A stretch of 35,640 bases of DNA, taken from contig CAIUMP010000057.1 of NCBI GenBank assembly GCA_903900335.1, forward strand, positions 1 through 35,640. The letters run 5' to 3'. Shown here piece by piece: positions 1-8,912 of this stretch. The DNA is from an uncultured Ignavibacteriota bacterium (lineage in GTDB: Bacteria; Bacteroidota; Ignavibacteria; Palsa-1295). The position numbers and the translations under genes are program-made. The notes below the pieces were generated by a model, which saw nothing but the letters and a program-made list of their open reading frames with translations, ran no database searches and was not told the origin of the DNA. The stretch's first letter is position 1, and each line of letters opens with the position of its first letter.

Positions 1-102
1 GATGAGCCGGACTACATTCTCCGCCTCATCAAGCGGGTTACGCATGTGAGCGTGGAGACGGTGAGGATTGTGCGGGATATCGAGGGGTTGGCGCTGGATT
101 GA
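1..102 (+). CDS. C-terminal fragment of an unidentified protein
   Basis: The frame is open from the first base and ends at TGA 100-102, giving 34 residues. The fragment begins DEPDYILRL and ends EGLALD. It is charged, probably helical, and too short to assign to a family. The start lies outside the window. No terminator with a T-tract follows directly; the next recognisable structure is the hairpin array from base 130. That this is the true end of a gene is inferred from the clean stop followed by obviously noncoding repeat sequence. Confidence 0.5.
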   Translation, partial: DEPDYILRLIKRVTHVSVETVRIVRDIEGLALD

Positions 103-129
103 GCAGATGAAAGGGACTGGGAATATTCC

Positions 130-479
130 GTCCCTCCGGGACTCTGATTGAATTTTGGTCATCCCCCGTCCGGGGGCTTACGCCGCCCGGCTACAAATAT
201 GCCGTGCCTACGGCACTGGGATGGAGTCGCGTAGCGACGGAGTACTCGCAGCCCAGCATGGAGCGCAGCGGAATGCTGGGTTAGGGAGGGGTTTTGATAT
301 GGGAGTCCTGAAAGGACGGTGTACCCCGGCGCGAGTGGTACATCACCCTTTCAGGGTTCATTGATTTTTGGTGGCATCCTTACCCAGGGTTTCGCTGCGC
401 ATCGTGTGCGATGCTTGCTTCACCCTGGGCTGCGGGTACTTCGTGCCTTCGGCACTGGGACTGTCGGGCAGGGATGCCC
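130..479. repeat. Array of small palindromes (dispersed intergenic repeat)
   Basis: About ten perfect short hairpins occur in 350 bases. Many have 5-bp stems and three-base loops: GTCCC-TCC-GGGAC (130-142), GTGCC-TAC-GGCAC (204-216), GTCGC-GTA-GCGAC (226-238), GTCCT-GAA-AGGAC (305-317), ACCCT-TTC-AGGGT (345-357) and GTGCC-TTC-GGCAC (443-455). Others are CCCCCG/CGGGGG (163-176), CCCAGCAT/ATGCTGGG (252-280), TGTACC/GGTACA (320-342), GGGCA/TGCCC (466-479), and a nested cruciform (383-429) with GCATCG/CGATGC inside. Reading frames across the array are low-complexity and look unreal. The style resembles dispersed intergenic repeats common in environmental bacterial genomes; whether it is transcribed is unknown. 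Confidence 0.75.
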
Positions 480-491
480 GGCCTACGCGAA

Positions 492-539
492 TTCTCCCGC
501 TATTTTGGAATTTCGAGAGCAGCAAAATATTTTTGGAAA
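492..539 (+). repeat. 48-bp dispersed repeat, copy A
   Basis: This stretch aligns without gaps to 34939-34986 with 40 of 48 bases identical. Six of the eight differences are transitions. It starts TTCTCCCGCTA, contains CAGCAAAATA and ends TGGAAA. Both copies are in intergenic DNA, here between the hairpin array and the 3' end of the outer-membrane protein gene. No coding role is apparent. Confidence 0.6.
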
Positions 540-617
540 AGCTTTCCAGAAAATGGTGCTTTTAGGAAAATTAAAACTATCACACCGGCTGCCAACTATT
601 TCCGGCGGACAGATTCC

Positions 618-3600
618 CTAAAAATCCTCCCCCAACGATATAATATACCCAGGCCGCGACCAGGTGTCGAGATTCGTCGTCCAGGCAATATCCATGTGAA
701 TATAGAAGCCGAAGAGATAGGTGCGAATGCCGGTGCCGGCGCTCATTAGGAGATCGCGCGTGATCCAGTTGCCCGTGGTTGGTGAGCGCTGGAAAAGATA
801 GACCTGCTTTTCCCACGCCGTTCCGCCATCAATAAAGCTATCACCGAAGAAGGCCAGCGGGAATCCACCGACGATGATGGGGAATGGATAGCGAAGCTCA
901 AGGTTTGCGATGGCGTAGCGTGTGCCGATCTTCTCATCATACGCGAAACCGCGCAGTGGCAGGCCCGGAGTGAAGAACGCGAAGTCCTGTGGGTCGTTGA
1001 TGGGAAAGCCTGCGGTCTTGTAGAAGCGGTTGATCCATCCATCGACACCGCCAACAAAGAAGTGCTGCGGCGTCGGACCAAAGCTCGCCGCACCTGTGAT
1101 GCGTGAAGCAAGCGAGAATGTATTGGAGAGCTTGAAATAATGACGGAAGTCAAGCTTCGGCGTCACAAAGCCCAGCCAGGAATTGCTGAACTGCGGAGCG
1201 GCTGAAACTCCGAGATTGAAGCGCGTCCCGCCGATCGGGTAGAAGTAGCTATTGAGCACATCGTCATGCACGTAGGATATCTCCGGAAAGACCGCATAGA
1301 CATTCTTCGTCGGGATATCCGCGTTGACGATGAGATCCTTTTGGAAGATAGCGGTGGTAAGCGAAAGATCCACGCGCGAAAATCTGCTCAGCGGATAGGC
1401 CACCATTCCTGCAAGCCCCGTAGAGGTAAAGCGTGCGACGGGGTAGCTAATATCCGGTACCTGTGGGTCGCTAATCTCCTGAAGGAATGCCGCACTGTGG
1501 TATCCCTGCAAACCCCAGTTGACTCGGTTCTCCAGATTGTAATAGGCAAGGAGGTAATCCGAGTTCTTCAGATCGAGAATGAGATTCGTCGCGAAGAAGA
1601 TCTGCTGATTACCAAGTTCATCCGAAAAGAGCATCTGCGTTGTGCCTTGCAGACCGTAGTATCCGGTGTATCCCGCCGAGCCAATAATAACATCCGGCGA
1701 AAAGACCGTTCGATAAGGATGCACCAGATAATGGCCACTCGAATCCTTGTAGCCTGTGACGACATCCACCGTCGGTTTGTGATCGCGCAGCGGACGCGTT
1801 CTACCCAGCTCCGCGCCGTTCTTATTATAGACGTAGTCATGCAGATCCACGCCGACGTCGCCGTATCCCTTGGTTGAATCGCTTGGATTCCCCTCGCGCC
1901 GAGATGAGTTCGAGAGGGTGTCTATCCGCGAAACCAGTCTGCCCCCATCGCTCTTGCGAAATTCTGTTGGCGGCAGGGAGTCCAGATGACGCTCGGTTGG
2001 ATTGCGAAGAAGATACAGATCGTACCCCAGCTTGTGCATCGTCGAGAACACCAGTTTCGATCCATCCGCAGAGACAGAGATCTGGTCGATCTTCGAAACG
2101 GAATTCGTGAGGGGCTTCGCATTTGTGCCGTCCGGATTGGCTTCAAAGATGTTGTTTATCCCATTGGCATCGCTGATATAGAGTAGATGCTTGTCGCTCG
2201 TTAAAACGGGATAGTACTCATTTGACGTCGGCGTTGAGGTAATTCGCGTGATCTTCTTGGTATCAAGATCATACCGATAAATATCCCGATTGGCACTCTC
2301 GAAATTCACGCCGTCCGTATGCGACATCGGATGCATCCCCGGCTCTACTGCATTCTCTCGCTCACTCGTGAAAAGAATCGACTTGGAATCAGGGCTCCAC
2401 GATGGCTCGTGATCGGCATAGACATCACCGGTCACGTTACGCATCTCCTTCTTGTCGAGATCGTAAATGAAGATGTCACACTGCCCATCCTTTACACCTA
2501 CAAGCGCGATAAGCTTTCCATCGGGCGACCACTTAAGACCTTGAATTGCATCCAGATCAATATTCGGAAGCCGTTCCTGCGGACCGCCGTTAACATCCAG
2601 AATAAATATCGCATCGGCCTCTCCTGCTTTCGAAGCGAGTGCGATCTTCTTCGCATCCGGCGACCAGCTAAGCCCCGGTGTGAGCAAATGCAACTCTTCA
2701 AAATTAGCCGAAGCACCACCGCCGCTCAGTATCTTCCGAATCTTCCCAGGATGGGAGATGCTCTGCACATAAACGTCATAGTAATCACTGCGGTCGCTGA
2801 TGAATGCCACCAGATCCCCCTGAGGCGAGATCTCCGGCGAGACATTCATAAAATTGTCGAGCTTTTTATGATCCGCGATGTCCTCTGCAAAATCACCAGG
2901 CTCTTCATACTTGGCAATGTCCGGGAAGTAGAGCACCTTCAGTCCCTGCAGAAACTTCTCGCCGAATTCGCTAACGCTTAGCCCAAAGGTCGAACGAAAT
3001 CCTTGCTCGACACTGCGGCTGGTCTTGATGCGCTGCAATAGCTCACCAACTTTGTCAGGACCATACTTTTGCTCAATGAACCAGTACATCGTTTGCCCAA
3101 CACGATACTGTACATAGCCACCAAGTCGCGCAAGGGATGGGACAGCTTCGTTTAATACAGCATCGCGCATGTACATGTCGGTGGCGATGTCCAAGCCGTG
3201 CAAGGAGTTGTACTCCGCAAGCCCCTCATTCATCCACGATGGGATCTCCATTCCACCGCCTGTGAGCAGCGATTGGTATGTACCGCCAACGAACATATCA
3301 TTGATCACGGCGTGTGTCAACTCATGATGAATGACATGTCGGAATAACTCGAAGTCCCCTTCGAAGGGAAGCACGACGCGATTCTTTAGTAACTCCGTAA
3401 CGCCGCCCACTCCCTCTGGCAAGAACTCGCCGACAGCATTGGTTTGCTGAAAATCATTGTGGGAGTTATAGACGAGTATAGCGATGCGATTCGTGATGTC
3501 GTAGCGCAACACATGCTCGATCGAATCCAGCGCCTGCTCAGCGTGGTCCGCGCAAAACTCGGCCAAATCGCGGCCACCCTGATAAAAATAGACATCGAAG

Positions 3601-3746
3601 TGCGCGGACTGAATATACTTCCAGTCGAAGTTCTTATACTCGACTTTGTTCTTGCCAAAGATCGACCCGACCTGCGCCTGCGTTGCGACCGGCAACATCA
3701 CGCATGCGACAACGAGAGATATGACCGAGAAGCGACGGAGGTTCAT
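618..3746 (-). CDS. Secreted metallopeptidase / TolB-like propeller / outer-membrane barrel protein
   Basis: The product is 1042 aa. Residues 1-25 form a signal peptide ending ATQAQ. Residues about 40-280 form a gluzincin-like peptidase domain with HHELTH (140-145) and NEGLAEY (173-179), the usual zinc-ligand and catalytic arrangement of peptidase MA-type enzymes. About 295-600 is a WD40/PD40 propeller with repeated SWSPD/KWSPD strands (for example LSWSPDAKKIAL). From about 660 to the end is a beta-barrel like the bacterial surface antigen (D15) domain, with GGTRFNLG, LPLRGF and LELRYPFP, ending in Phe as many outer-membrane barrels do. It therefore probably sits in the outer membrane with the peptidase and propeller in the periplasm or outside. 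The ATG start at 3746 is 6 bp after the EamA gene's stop, suggesting an operon. Substrate is unknown. The domain assignment is strong; the role is inference. Confidence 0.85.
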   Translation of the reverse strand: MNLRRFSVISLVVACVMLPVATQAQVGSIFGKNKVEYKNFDWKYIQSAHFDVYFYQGGRDLAEFCADHAEQALDSIEHVLRYDITNRIAILVYNSHNDFQQTNAVGEFLPEGVGGVTELLKNRVVLPFEGDFELFRHVIHHELTHAVINDMFVGGTYQSLLTGGGMEIPSWMNEGLAEYNSLHGLDIATDMYMRDAVLNEAVPSLARLGGYVQYRVGQTMYWFIEQKYGPDKVGELLQRIKTSRSVEQGFRSTFGLSVSEFGEKFLQGLKVLYFPDIAKYEEPGDFAEDIADHKKLDNFMNVSPEISPQGDLVAFISDRSDYYDVYVQSISHPGKIRKILSGGGASANFEELHLLTPGLSWSPDAKKIALASKAGEADAIFILDVNGGPQERLPNIDLDAIQGLKWSPDGKLIALVGVKDGQCDIFIYDLDKKEMRNVTGDVYADHEPSWSPDSKSILFTSERENAVEPGMHPMSHTDGVNFESANRDIYRYDLDTKKITRITSTPTSNEYYPVLTSDKHLLYISDANGINNIFEANPDGTNAKPLTNSVSKIDQISVSADGSKLVFSTMHKLGYDLYLLRNPTERHLDSLPPTEFRKSDGGRLVSRIDTLSNSSRREGNPSDSTKGYGDVGVDLHDYVYNKNGAELGRTRPLRDHKPTVDVVTGYKDSSGHYLVHPYRTVFSPDVIIGSAGYTGYYGLQGTTQMLFSDELGNQQIFFATNLILDLKNSDYLLAYYNLENRVNWGLQGYHSAAFLQEISDPQVPDISYPVARFTSTGLAGMVAYPLSRFSRVDLSLTTAIFQKDLIVNADIPTKNVYAVFPEISYVHDDVLNSYFYPIGGTRFNLGVSAAPQFSNSWLGFVTPKLDFRHYFKLSNTFSLASRITGAASFGPTPQHFFVGGVDGWINRFYKTAGFPINDPQDFAFFTPGLPLRGFAYDEKIGTRYAIANLELRYPFPIIVGGFPLAFFGDSFIDGGTAWEKQVYLFQRSPTTGNWITRDLLMSAGTGIRTYLFGFYIHMDIAWTTNLDTWSRPGYIISLGEDF

Positions 3747-3752
3747 AGTGTC

Positions 3753-4739
3753 TCACTCATGAATAACGGCTGATGTCGTGAATGGACGGTCCCCTGGTTT
3801 GGAGGAGCGATCACTCACTTGCGCAATGATTACACCAAGAATTATCAGCACTCCTCCCAACAATTCGGGAAAACCCATTCGTTCAGTGAGAAAAATTTCA
3901 GCAACGATCATGGCTACGACCGGCTCGAGCATATAAATGATAGCCGCTACACTCGGACTGACGTGGTTCTGGTACCGAGTCTGCAAGTATGCCGTGAAGA
4001 CGGTGGAGATCAACCCTGTGTACAACAGCGCTTCGATGGAGAAGGCCGTGAAGTGAACGTAGGGAGACTCCACCGGAAGGCATAGGAAGAAAAAGAGCGT
4101 GGAGGTCACCATCATGGTGCCGGTGACCATCATCGAGGCCTCGTGCTCAGCGGAAGTGCCATGGTCCACAAGCTCCAGCGCGTCCAGCATAGAACGGTCG
4201 ATCCAGATGATGAAGAGGCCGAACGAAATTGCACACGCTGTGGAGAGGATGTCCCCAACCACTACCCCTGAGGCACTAAACGGATGCGTCATCAGCAGAA
4301 TACCCGCCACCGTGATGAGCACCGCGATCGCTACATTACGCCGGAGCCTTTCGCGGCCCAGGAGAATTGCGAGGATGGGAGTCCAGATAACGGTTGTGGA
4401 GGTAAGGAAGGCAGATTTCGAGGTAGTGGTCGTTATCAGACCAATGTTCTGCAGGATATACCCAAGCCCCAGTGTTGCTCCGAGCACGAGCATATCCCTT
4501 CGGAACCGGCGCTCTGCGGCAGACTTTGGAAGGAAGACAAGCCTCACACCTTTCCGCGCCGATCTCGAAAATGCCAGGAATAACAGCGAGCAAAACCCAA
4601 ATCGAATAAGCGCGAAGGCTACTGGCGAAATATCCCGGAGCGAGTGCTGTACGACGGCGAATGTCGTCCCCCAAATGACGGGCAACGAAATCACGGCGGT
4701 CAGTGCAATGCTGCGAGAGTCTTTCTTGTTCTGGTTCAC
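3753..4739 (-). CDS. EamA/DMT-family membrane transporter
   Basis: The product is 328 aa and highly hydrophobic, with about ten predicted membrane helices in two EamA-type halves (about 12-150 and 160-310). Family hallmarks include WGTTFAVVQHSL and IRFGFCSLLFLAF in the first half, and a second half ending in a glycine-rich helix pair (LLGGVLIILGVIIAQV). The family exports or exchanges small metabolites across the inner membrane; the substrate cannot be told from sequence. The start is GTG at 4737-4739. The gene is divergent from the TPR/LuxR regulator and lies 6 bp upstream of the peptidase/barrel gene. The loop between the halves is longer than usual and acidic (residues about 185-205). Confidence 0.85.
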   Translation of the reverse strand: MNQNKKDSRSIALTAVISLPVIWGTTFAVVQHSLRDISPVAFALIRFGFCSLLFLAFSRSARKGVRLVFLPKSAAERRFRRDMLVLGATLGLGYILQNIGLITTTTSKSAFLTSTTVIWTPILAILLGRERLRRNVAIAVLITVAGILLMTHPFSASGVVVGDILSTACAISFGLFIIWIDRSMLDALELVDHGTSAEHEASMMVTGTMMVTSTLFFFLCLPVESPYVHFTAFSIEALLYTGLISTVFTAYLQTRYQNHVSPSVAAIIYMLEPVVAMIVAEIFLTERMGFPELLGGVLIILGVIIAQVSDRSSKPGDRPFTTSAVIHE

Positions 4740-4773
4740 GAAGTGTGCAACACCTAATCCACTGCTATTCTAT

Positions 4774-4790
4774 CCCCGTGCTCATCGGGG
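4774..4790. promoter_or_regulatory. Small palindrome in the divergent EamA/regulator intergenic region
   Basis: CCCCG (4774-4778) and CGGGG (4786-4790) form a 5-bp stem around a 7-base loop. It lies between the divergent starts at 4739 and 4798, and its right arm overlaps the putative ribosome binding site of the regulator. It could be an operator, could mask that site in mRNA, or may be chance. Confidence 0.25.
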
Positions 4791-4797
4791 GAGCAGT

Positions 4798-6468
4798 TTG
4801 CTGTTACCTGCCATCGTGAAGCAACAACCATCGCCCTCCCGGGCTGAGATCCAACAACTGCTTCGAGAAGCGGAGGAATCCCTGTGGTCGAACGTCTCGC
4901 AGGCGCATACGCTTGCCAAACGTGGACTTAAGCAAGCTCGCGCTCTGCCTGAGCGCATACTCGAAGCCCACTTCCGCATTGTGGACGCCGCCGCATACCG
5001 CTCCGAGGGAGCATTTGCACAAGCGCGCGCTGGTTACGAGAAGGTGCTCACGATCGCTCGCCCGGAAGGATTGCTGACCCTTCAAGCGAAGGCACTGGTC
5101 GGGCTCGCGTTCATCTTACACAATTTAGATGATGATGCTGGAGCAGCGCTGCGAATGCTCCAACAAGCGAGAGAGCTTGCTATCCAGGCAAAGGATCCCT
5201 ATACCGAAGGCGCAGTCCTCCAGATGATGTACACGATTCACTATCATCTCGGCGATGTTGTCGGTGCGGCAGAAGCGGGGATGCTGTCCTACTCACGATT
5301 GGAGGAGTCCGGAAATTACCGCGCGGCTTCCATCCAGCTTGGGAATCTCGGTATGCTCTTCTACCATACCGACCAAATGGATGAGGCGCTGGAGGTAAGC
5401 GGTCGAGCACTGGCGGTCTATGAAAACTCCGGGGAGAACATCAACGCGACCGACCCCGCGTTCGCACTGCTTCGAATCCAACCGACGTGCGTTCAAGGTT
5501 TTGTGAAGGAGCAGCTGGGTGAGTTTGAAGCTGCGCTTGCCATCTATCAATCGATGCTCGAATTGTCTCGCGAGTGTGGATTTCGCAACATCGAAGAGGA
5601 GCAGAAATTACACATAGGGCGAACGCTTGGCAGAATGGGGCGTCATGCCGAAGCGCACGAGATCCTGCAAAACTTGCGGAGCAGTCCTCAACCAAAAGTT
5701 GCCCTTGATGCTCTACTGCTCTGGGTAAGTTCGATGATCAAGCTTGGAAGAGCGTTGGAGGCGCAAGACGAGTTGAATCGAACGATCAAGAATCCGAAGG
5801 AGCAGCTTCAGGGCTTGCTTCGCGGAGAGTATTATGAAACCCTCTCCAATCTTTACCGCTCAGAGGGAAAGTTCGAACAAGCGTTGATCGCAAAGGACGA
5901 GTCCGCAAGTGTGATCGCTCAGATCTATGCATCCCCAGCTGCGCGATCTCGCATCTCCGCAACATACGTCTTGCTTCAAATGGAGCGCGAAAAACATCAG
6001 CGCGAGATTGAGCGGATGAAGATCGCCGAGACGGAGCGCGAGTTGTCGAACGCAACGTTGCAACTCATTGCGCAAACAGAACTGCTCTCCGAACTGCGCG
6101 AAGACCTGTTGCACATGGCGAAGAAGTTCTCCGTCGCTACGCCGAACGAGCGGATGTCCGTTGCGAAAGAGCTACGCGACCGCATTAAGAACCTGCCCTG
6201 CAAAGCAGTCGATTGGACGAAGTTCGACACGCAGTTCAAAGCGGCGCATCCGGAGTTCACGAAGAAGCTGATCGAACGGTACCCAACGCTCTCGCCGCAA
6301 GAGCTACGCATCTGCTCGCTGTTGCGAATGAACCTCACATCGGAGGCCATCGCGCAACTCCTCTGCCTCTCCGAGCGCACCATCGAAAGCCACCGCTTGC
6401 GCATCCGCCGCAAGATGACGCTCACCACCCGCGAGGAGGATTTGACGGTGCATTTGGCGAGGATGTAA
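4798..6468 (+). CDS. TPR-repeat regulator with C-terminal LuxR-type HTH
   Basis: The product is 556 aa from TTG 4798, or 550 aa from GTG 4816. The N-terminal two thirds is a run of helical TPR-like repeats (for example AGYEKVLTIARPEGLLTLQ and ALAIYQSMLELSRECG). A charged coiled coil follows (ERMKIAETERELSNA). The C-terminus is a GerE/LuxR-like winged helix: LSPQELRICSLLRMNLTSEA, then AQLLCLSERTIESHR. There is no receiver domain, so the signal is probably sensed by protein contact through the TPRs. I prefer TTG 4798 because GGGGGAG (4787-4793) sits just upstream. The frame stays open back to 4099, but that part is antisense to the transporter. Targets are unknown; the divergent EamA operon is one candidate. 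Confidence 0.75.
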   Translation: MLLPAIVKQQPSPSRAEIQQLLREAEESLWSNVSQAHTLAKRGLKQARALPERILEAHFRIVDAAAYRSEGAFAQARAGYEKVLTIARPEGLLTLQAKALVGLAFILHNLDDDAGAALRMLQQARELAIQAKDPYTEGAVLQMMYTIHYHLGDVVGAAEAGMLSYSRLEESGNYRAASIQLGNLGMLFYHTDQMDEALEVSGRALAVYENSGENINATDPAFALLRIQPTCVQGFVKEQLGEFEAALAIYQSMLELSRECGFRNIEEEQKLHIGRTLGRMGRHAEAHEILQNLRSSPQPKVALDALLLWVSSMIKLGRALEAQDELNRTIKNPKEQLQGLLRGEYYETLSNLYRSEGKFEQALIAKDESASVIAQIYASPAARSRISATYVLLQMEREKHQREIERMKIAETERELSNATLQLIAQTELLSELREDLLHMAKKFSVATPNERMSVAKELRDRIKNLPCKAVDWTKFDTQFKAAHPEFTKKLIERYPTLSPQELRICSLLRMNLTSEAIAQLLCLSERTIESHRLRIRRKMTLTTREEDLTVHLARM

Positions 6469-6547
6469 ATCTATCCCGCGTGGGTCGGTGCGTCCCCACC
6501 CGACATCCCCACGGGCACTTACGCCGCGACCATATAGTTCAATTTTC

Positions 6548-6775
6548 ATGGATAGAAACTGGGAAACAATCCGCGACGAAGTATTCGAACTCGACATTGC
6601 GAGTCAAGCTATGCTCGTGGACGAGTTAGTGGAACACCTATCAGCCGCCGCGCCGAAAGCATCGTGGGTTGCTGAAGCGAAGAAGCGACGTGAAGCATAC
6701 CGAGCGGGCGAATTAACTACGACCGATCCTTCAGAGGTATTCGCGAAGACGAAGCGGATGATTGAACTGGTGTAA
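6548..6775 (+). CDS. Orphan addiction-module antitoxin-like protein (TIGR02574/PF09720 type)
   Basis: The product is 75 aa from ATG 6548. It matches the pattern of the putative addiction module component family: an N-terminal segment ending in MLVDELVEHL, a linker with a Trp (SWVAEAKKRR), and a basic/acidic tail in which AYRAGELTT precedes the conserved helix. These small antitoxins normally precede a RelE/ParE toxin gene. Here the stop TAA (6773-6775) abuts the stop of the convergent T9SS gene at 6776, so there is no room for a downstream toxin. It is therefore an orphan, perhaps a remnant or a trans-acting antitoxin. The ORF could start earlier at 6488, but that region resembles the intergenic repeat and gives a proline-rich, unlikely N-terminus. 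Family assignment is from pattern memory. Confidence 0.65.
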   Translation: MDRNWETIRDEVFELDIASQAMLVDELVEHLSAAAPKASWVAEAKKRREAYRAGELTTTDPSEVFAKTKRMIELV

Positions 6776-8848
6776 TTATCTCACCACCATCATCGGCACA
6801 CGCTCCACGCGCCCATCCATTCGCACCACACACTCATACATCCCCGGCGGCACACCGCGCGCATCCCAGGTGAAGGAGTGCTCACCCACGCTAAGTTCGC
6901 CAGAGAAGAGACGGGAGACTTCGGTGCCGAGAAGATTGTGGATTGAAATATCCAAATAGCCACCAGTCGTCGAAAAAGCGATTGTTGTGACGCTTGTGAT
7001 TGGGTTTGGGTAGGCAGAAATAGCGTGTTCGATTGAGCTACCACCCGCAACCGCGGCCTTTGCAATCATTTCGGAGAGTGGGCGCCGCCAAACTCCAGAA
7101 AAACCCGTACCTGCATAGGCATAATTGGAATCGACGTCGAGCGATAGAACCAGAGCTCCAGGTGGCAGTCCTAATCCAGCCGGATGCCATGAATCTCCTT
7201 CATCAGTTGAAGCATAAATGCCAATCTGGTCATCCAAAGCTGCTAAAATCAAATGGCCGGTTCTGACAACCGACCAAACTTGCTTGGATGGTGGTAACCC
7301 ATTCAGTATGAAGTTCCAAGTCCGTCCACCATCCATTGAGCGAAGCAGTCCTTTATTTTGAATCCCGGCAAAATGTGTTTCACCATTACCTTCAAGCACG
7401 TTAATATCGCACTGTATCGAATCGATCCGAATAAATTTTCCCACTGAATCGCGCACATGGATGGTATCGCACCATACGTGCTCCCAGATACCTTGACTTG
7501 ATCTCCGGTATATACCCTTAGTGGTCCCTGCAAGGACAAAAAATCGATTTGCATACATACTCAACACATATGGTAAATTCATGCTATCCCACAGCGCCCA
7601 CGTTCTGCCGGTATCTACTGAGCGATACACCCCATACTTATCGCCGGCAAGGCAAACGCCCGAAAAGGAGGCTAGGCAGGAGAGACGAAGTCCAGGGATC
7701 TTGTTTATTCCTGTCGGGGTCCATGTTCGTCCGGAATCTGAAGAAAGGAAAACACGGCCTTTGGCTAAGGAATAAAGCTCGGATCCATCGGACGCGAAGG
7801 TGGCATCCGCAGGGAGTACACGAGAGTCTAAGTCTTCCCAAGTTAATCCGGCGTCATTAGACCGAGAGACCCTTCCAGTCGAAGCAAAGAGGTATGTGCC
7901 GTAATGGAAAATGGATGACACGAAAGTGGCAACCAGTCCGGTACTGGAGCTTGACCAAGATTTGCCGCTATCGCTTGATCGATATACACCCGACGAAGTA
8001 CCTGCCAAAATGTAATCACCTTCAAGTGTGTATGAGTCAATTCTGTCCTGTTGAATCGGTCCCTCCAACGACCGTTCCCAGTGAATTCCTTCATCCGAGG
8101 AGCGATAGACACCGCTATCTGTCCCAGCTAGTAGGAAATTTCCACTAGATCCGATTTGAGTGATTGGTCGATTGAAATCTACAGCTTGAAGATTCCAAGA
8201 TTTACCAGAGTCAGTGGAAATTAGTAATCCACTATCCGTACCTGCATAGACTCGGTGGCCTTGTACCAAGAGCCCGTCTCCATAGAGAGCCTGCCGACTG
8301 CCTCTGTACACGCGTACCCACTCCATCCCGGTCGAGTCAGTAGATCGATAGATAACTGGAAAACCGTCGTCAACGTAAAGCAAAAAATTACCTCCAGTCG
8401 AAACGATTGATCGAGTCCAACTAAATGAGGGAAGACCATACAATGGATGCCATACTAATCCATCCTCGGACTGATATGCGCTTGTGTACGCAGCAACTAT
8501 CTTTGAACCCAAGACCGCTAAGTGTGTCGCTTGAATAGGTGAGACGAAATTCCATGTGTCGCCCCCATCCTGCGAATTGTAGATTCCCGTTGTTGTGCCT
8601 GCGATGATCCCTGCATATTTTATCACTTGACCGGAGAGTCGAATTTGACCCTTATCCATAAGTCCCCAATGCGTCCCATGATCTTTGGATCGAAAGAACG
8701 GAGTTGCGAATAACGTCGAATCCACTCTCGACACCTCAGTATTATTATCTCCGACCGGCCCATTCGTCTGCACCCACTGCGCATCAACACCACCAACACG
8801 CAAAAGCATCAACAAGAAGAAGGAAGCGATGAAAAGAAGTTTCTGCAT
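6776..8848 (-). CDS. T9SS type A sorted Asp-box (BNR) repeat protein, 690 aa
   Basis: Residues 1-24 form a signal peptide (FIASFFLLMLLRVGGVDAQ). The body contains at least nine Asp-box motifs of the form SxDxGxxW, such as SQDGGDTW, STDSGKSW, SSDSGRTW and SMDGGRTW, implying one or more beta-propellers. The last about 75 residues are a T9SS type A sorting domain: SAYPNPITSVTTIAF, then HNLLGTEVSRLFSGELSVGE, then the GMYECVVRMDG strand and a basic end. The protein should cross the inner membrane by Sec and the outer membrane by T9SS, ending on the surface or outside. Asp-boxes do not imply sialidase activity, and no sialidase active-site pattern is evident. Function is unknown. The ATG start at 8848 is preceded by an intergenic dyad at 8913-8932. 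Confidence 0.85.
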   Translation of the reverse strand: MQKLLFIASFFLLMLLRVGGVDAQWVQTNGPVGDNNTEVSRVDSTLFATPFFRSKDHGTHWGLMDKGQIRLSGQVIKYAGIIAGTTTGIYNSQDGGDTWNFVSPIQATHLAVLGSKIVAAYTSAYQSEDGLVWHPLYGLPSFSWTRSIVSTGGNFLLYVDDGFPVIYRSTDSTGMEWVRVYRGSRQALYGDGLLVQGHRVYAGTDSGLLISTDSGKSWNLQAVDFNRPITQIGSSGNFLLAGTDSGVYRSSDEGIHWERSLEGPIQQDRIDSYTLEGDYILAGTSSGVYRSSDSGKSWSSSSTGLVATFVSSIFHYGTYLFASTGRVSRSNDAGLTWEDLDSRVLPADATFASDGSELYSLAKGRVFLSSDSGRTWTPTGINKIPGLRLSCLASFSGVCLAGDKYGVYRSVDTGRTWALWDSMNLPYVLSMYANRFFVLAGTTKGIYRRSSQGIWEHVWCDTIHVRDSVGKFIRIDSIQCDINVLEGNGETHFAGIQNKGLLRSMDGGRTWNFILNGLPPSKQVWSVVRTGHLILAALDDQIGIYASTDEGDSWHPAGLGLPPGALVLSLDVDSNYAYAGTGFSGVWRRPLSEMIAKAAVAGGSSIEHAISAYPNPITSVTTIAFSTTGGYLDISIHNLLGTEVSRLFSGELSVGEHSFTWDARGVPPGMYECVVRMDGRVERVPMMVVR
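6821..6937 (-). repeat. T9SS sorting-domain DNA cassette, copy 1
   Basis: This 117-bp stretch encodes the end of the sorting domain and aligns without gaps to 10731-10847 and 13095-13211. Identity to copy 3 is 100 of 117 by my hand count, well above the similarity of the rest of the genes. Confidence 0.7.
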
Positions 8849-8912
8849 TGGGGATCGGTAGGATTAACTCACCTTAACGACAACTCCCGCCCCCCTTCCG
8901 TTCTCCCATTTC

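Noticed and set aside
319-749. Overlapping short frames of 100 and 112 codons
   Set aside because: They lie over the hairpin array and the 3' end of the barrel gene, and translate palindromes rather than a protein pattern.
4099-4797. N-terminal extension of the TPR/LuxR regulator frame to 789 aa
   Set aside because: It runs antisense through the well-supported EamA gene, its sequence is low-complexity and basic, and TTG 4798 or GTG 4816 fits the divergent layout better.
6776-8848. Sialidase annotation for the Asp-box proteins
   Set aside because: Asp-boxes mark propeller folds only; no Arg triad or other catalytic sialidase pattern was evident.
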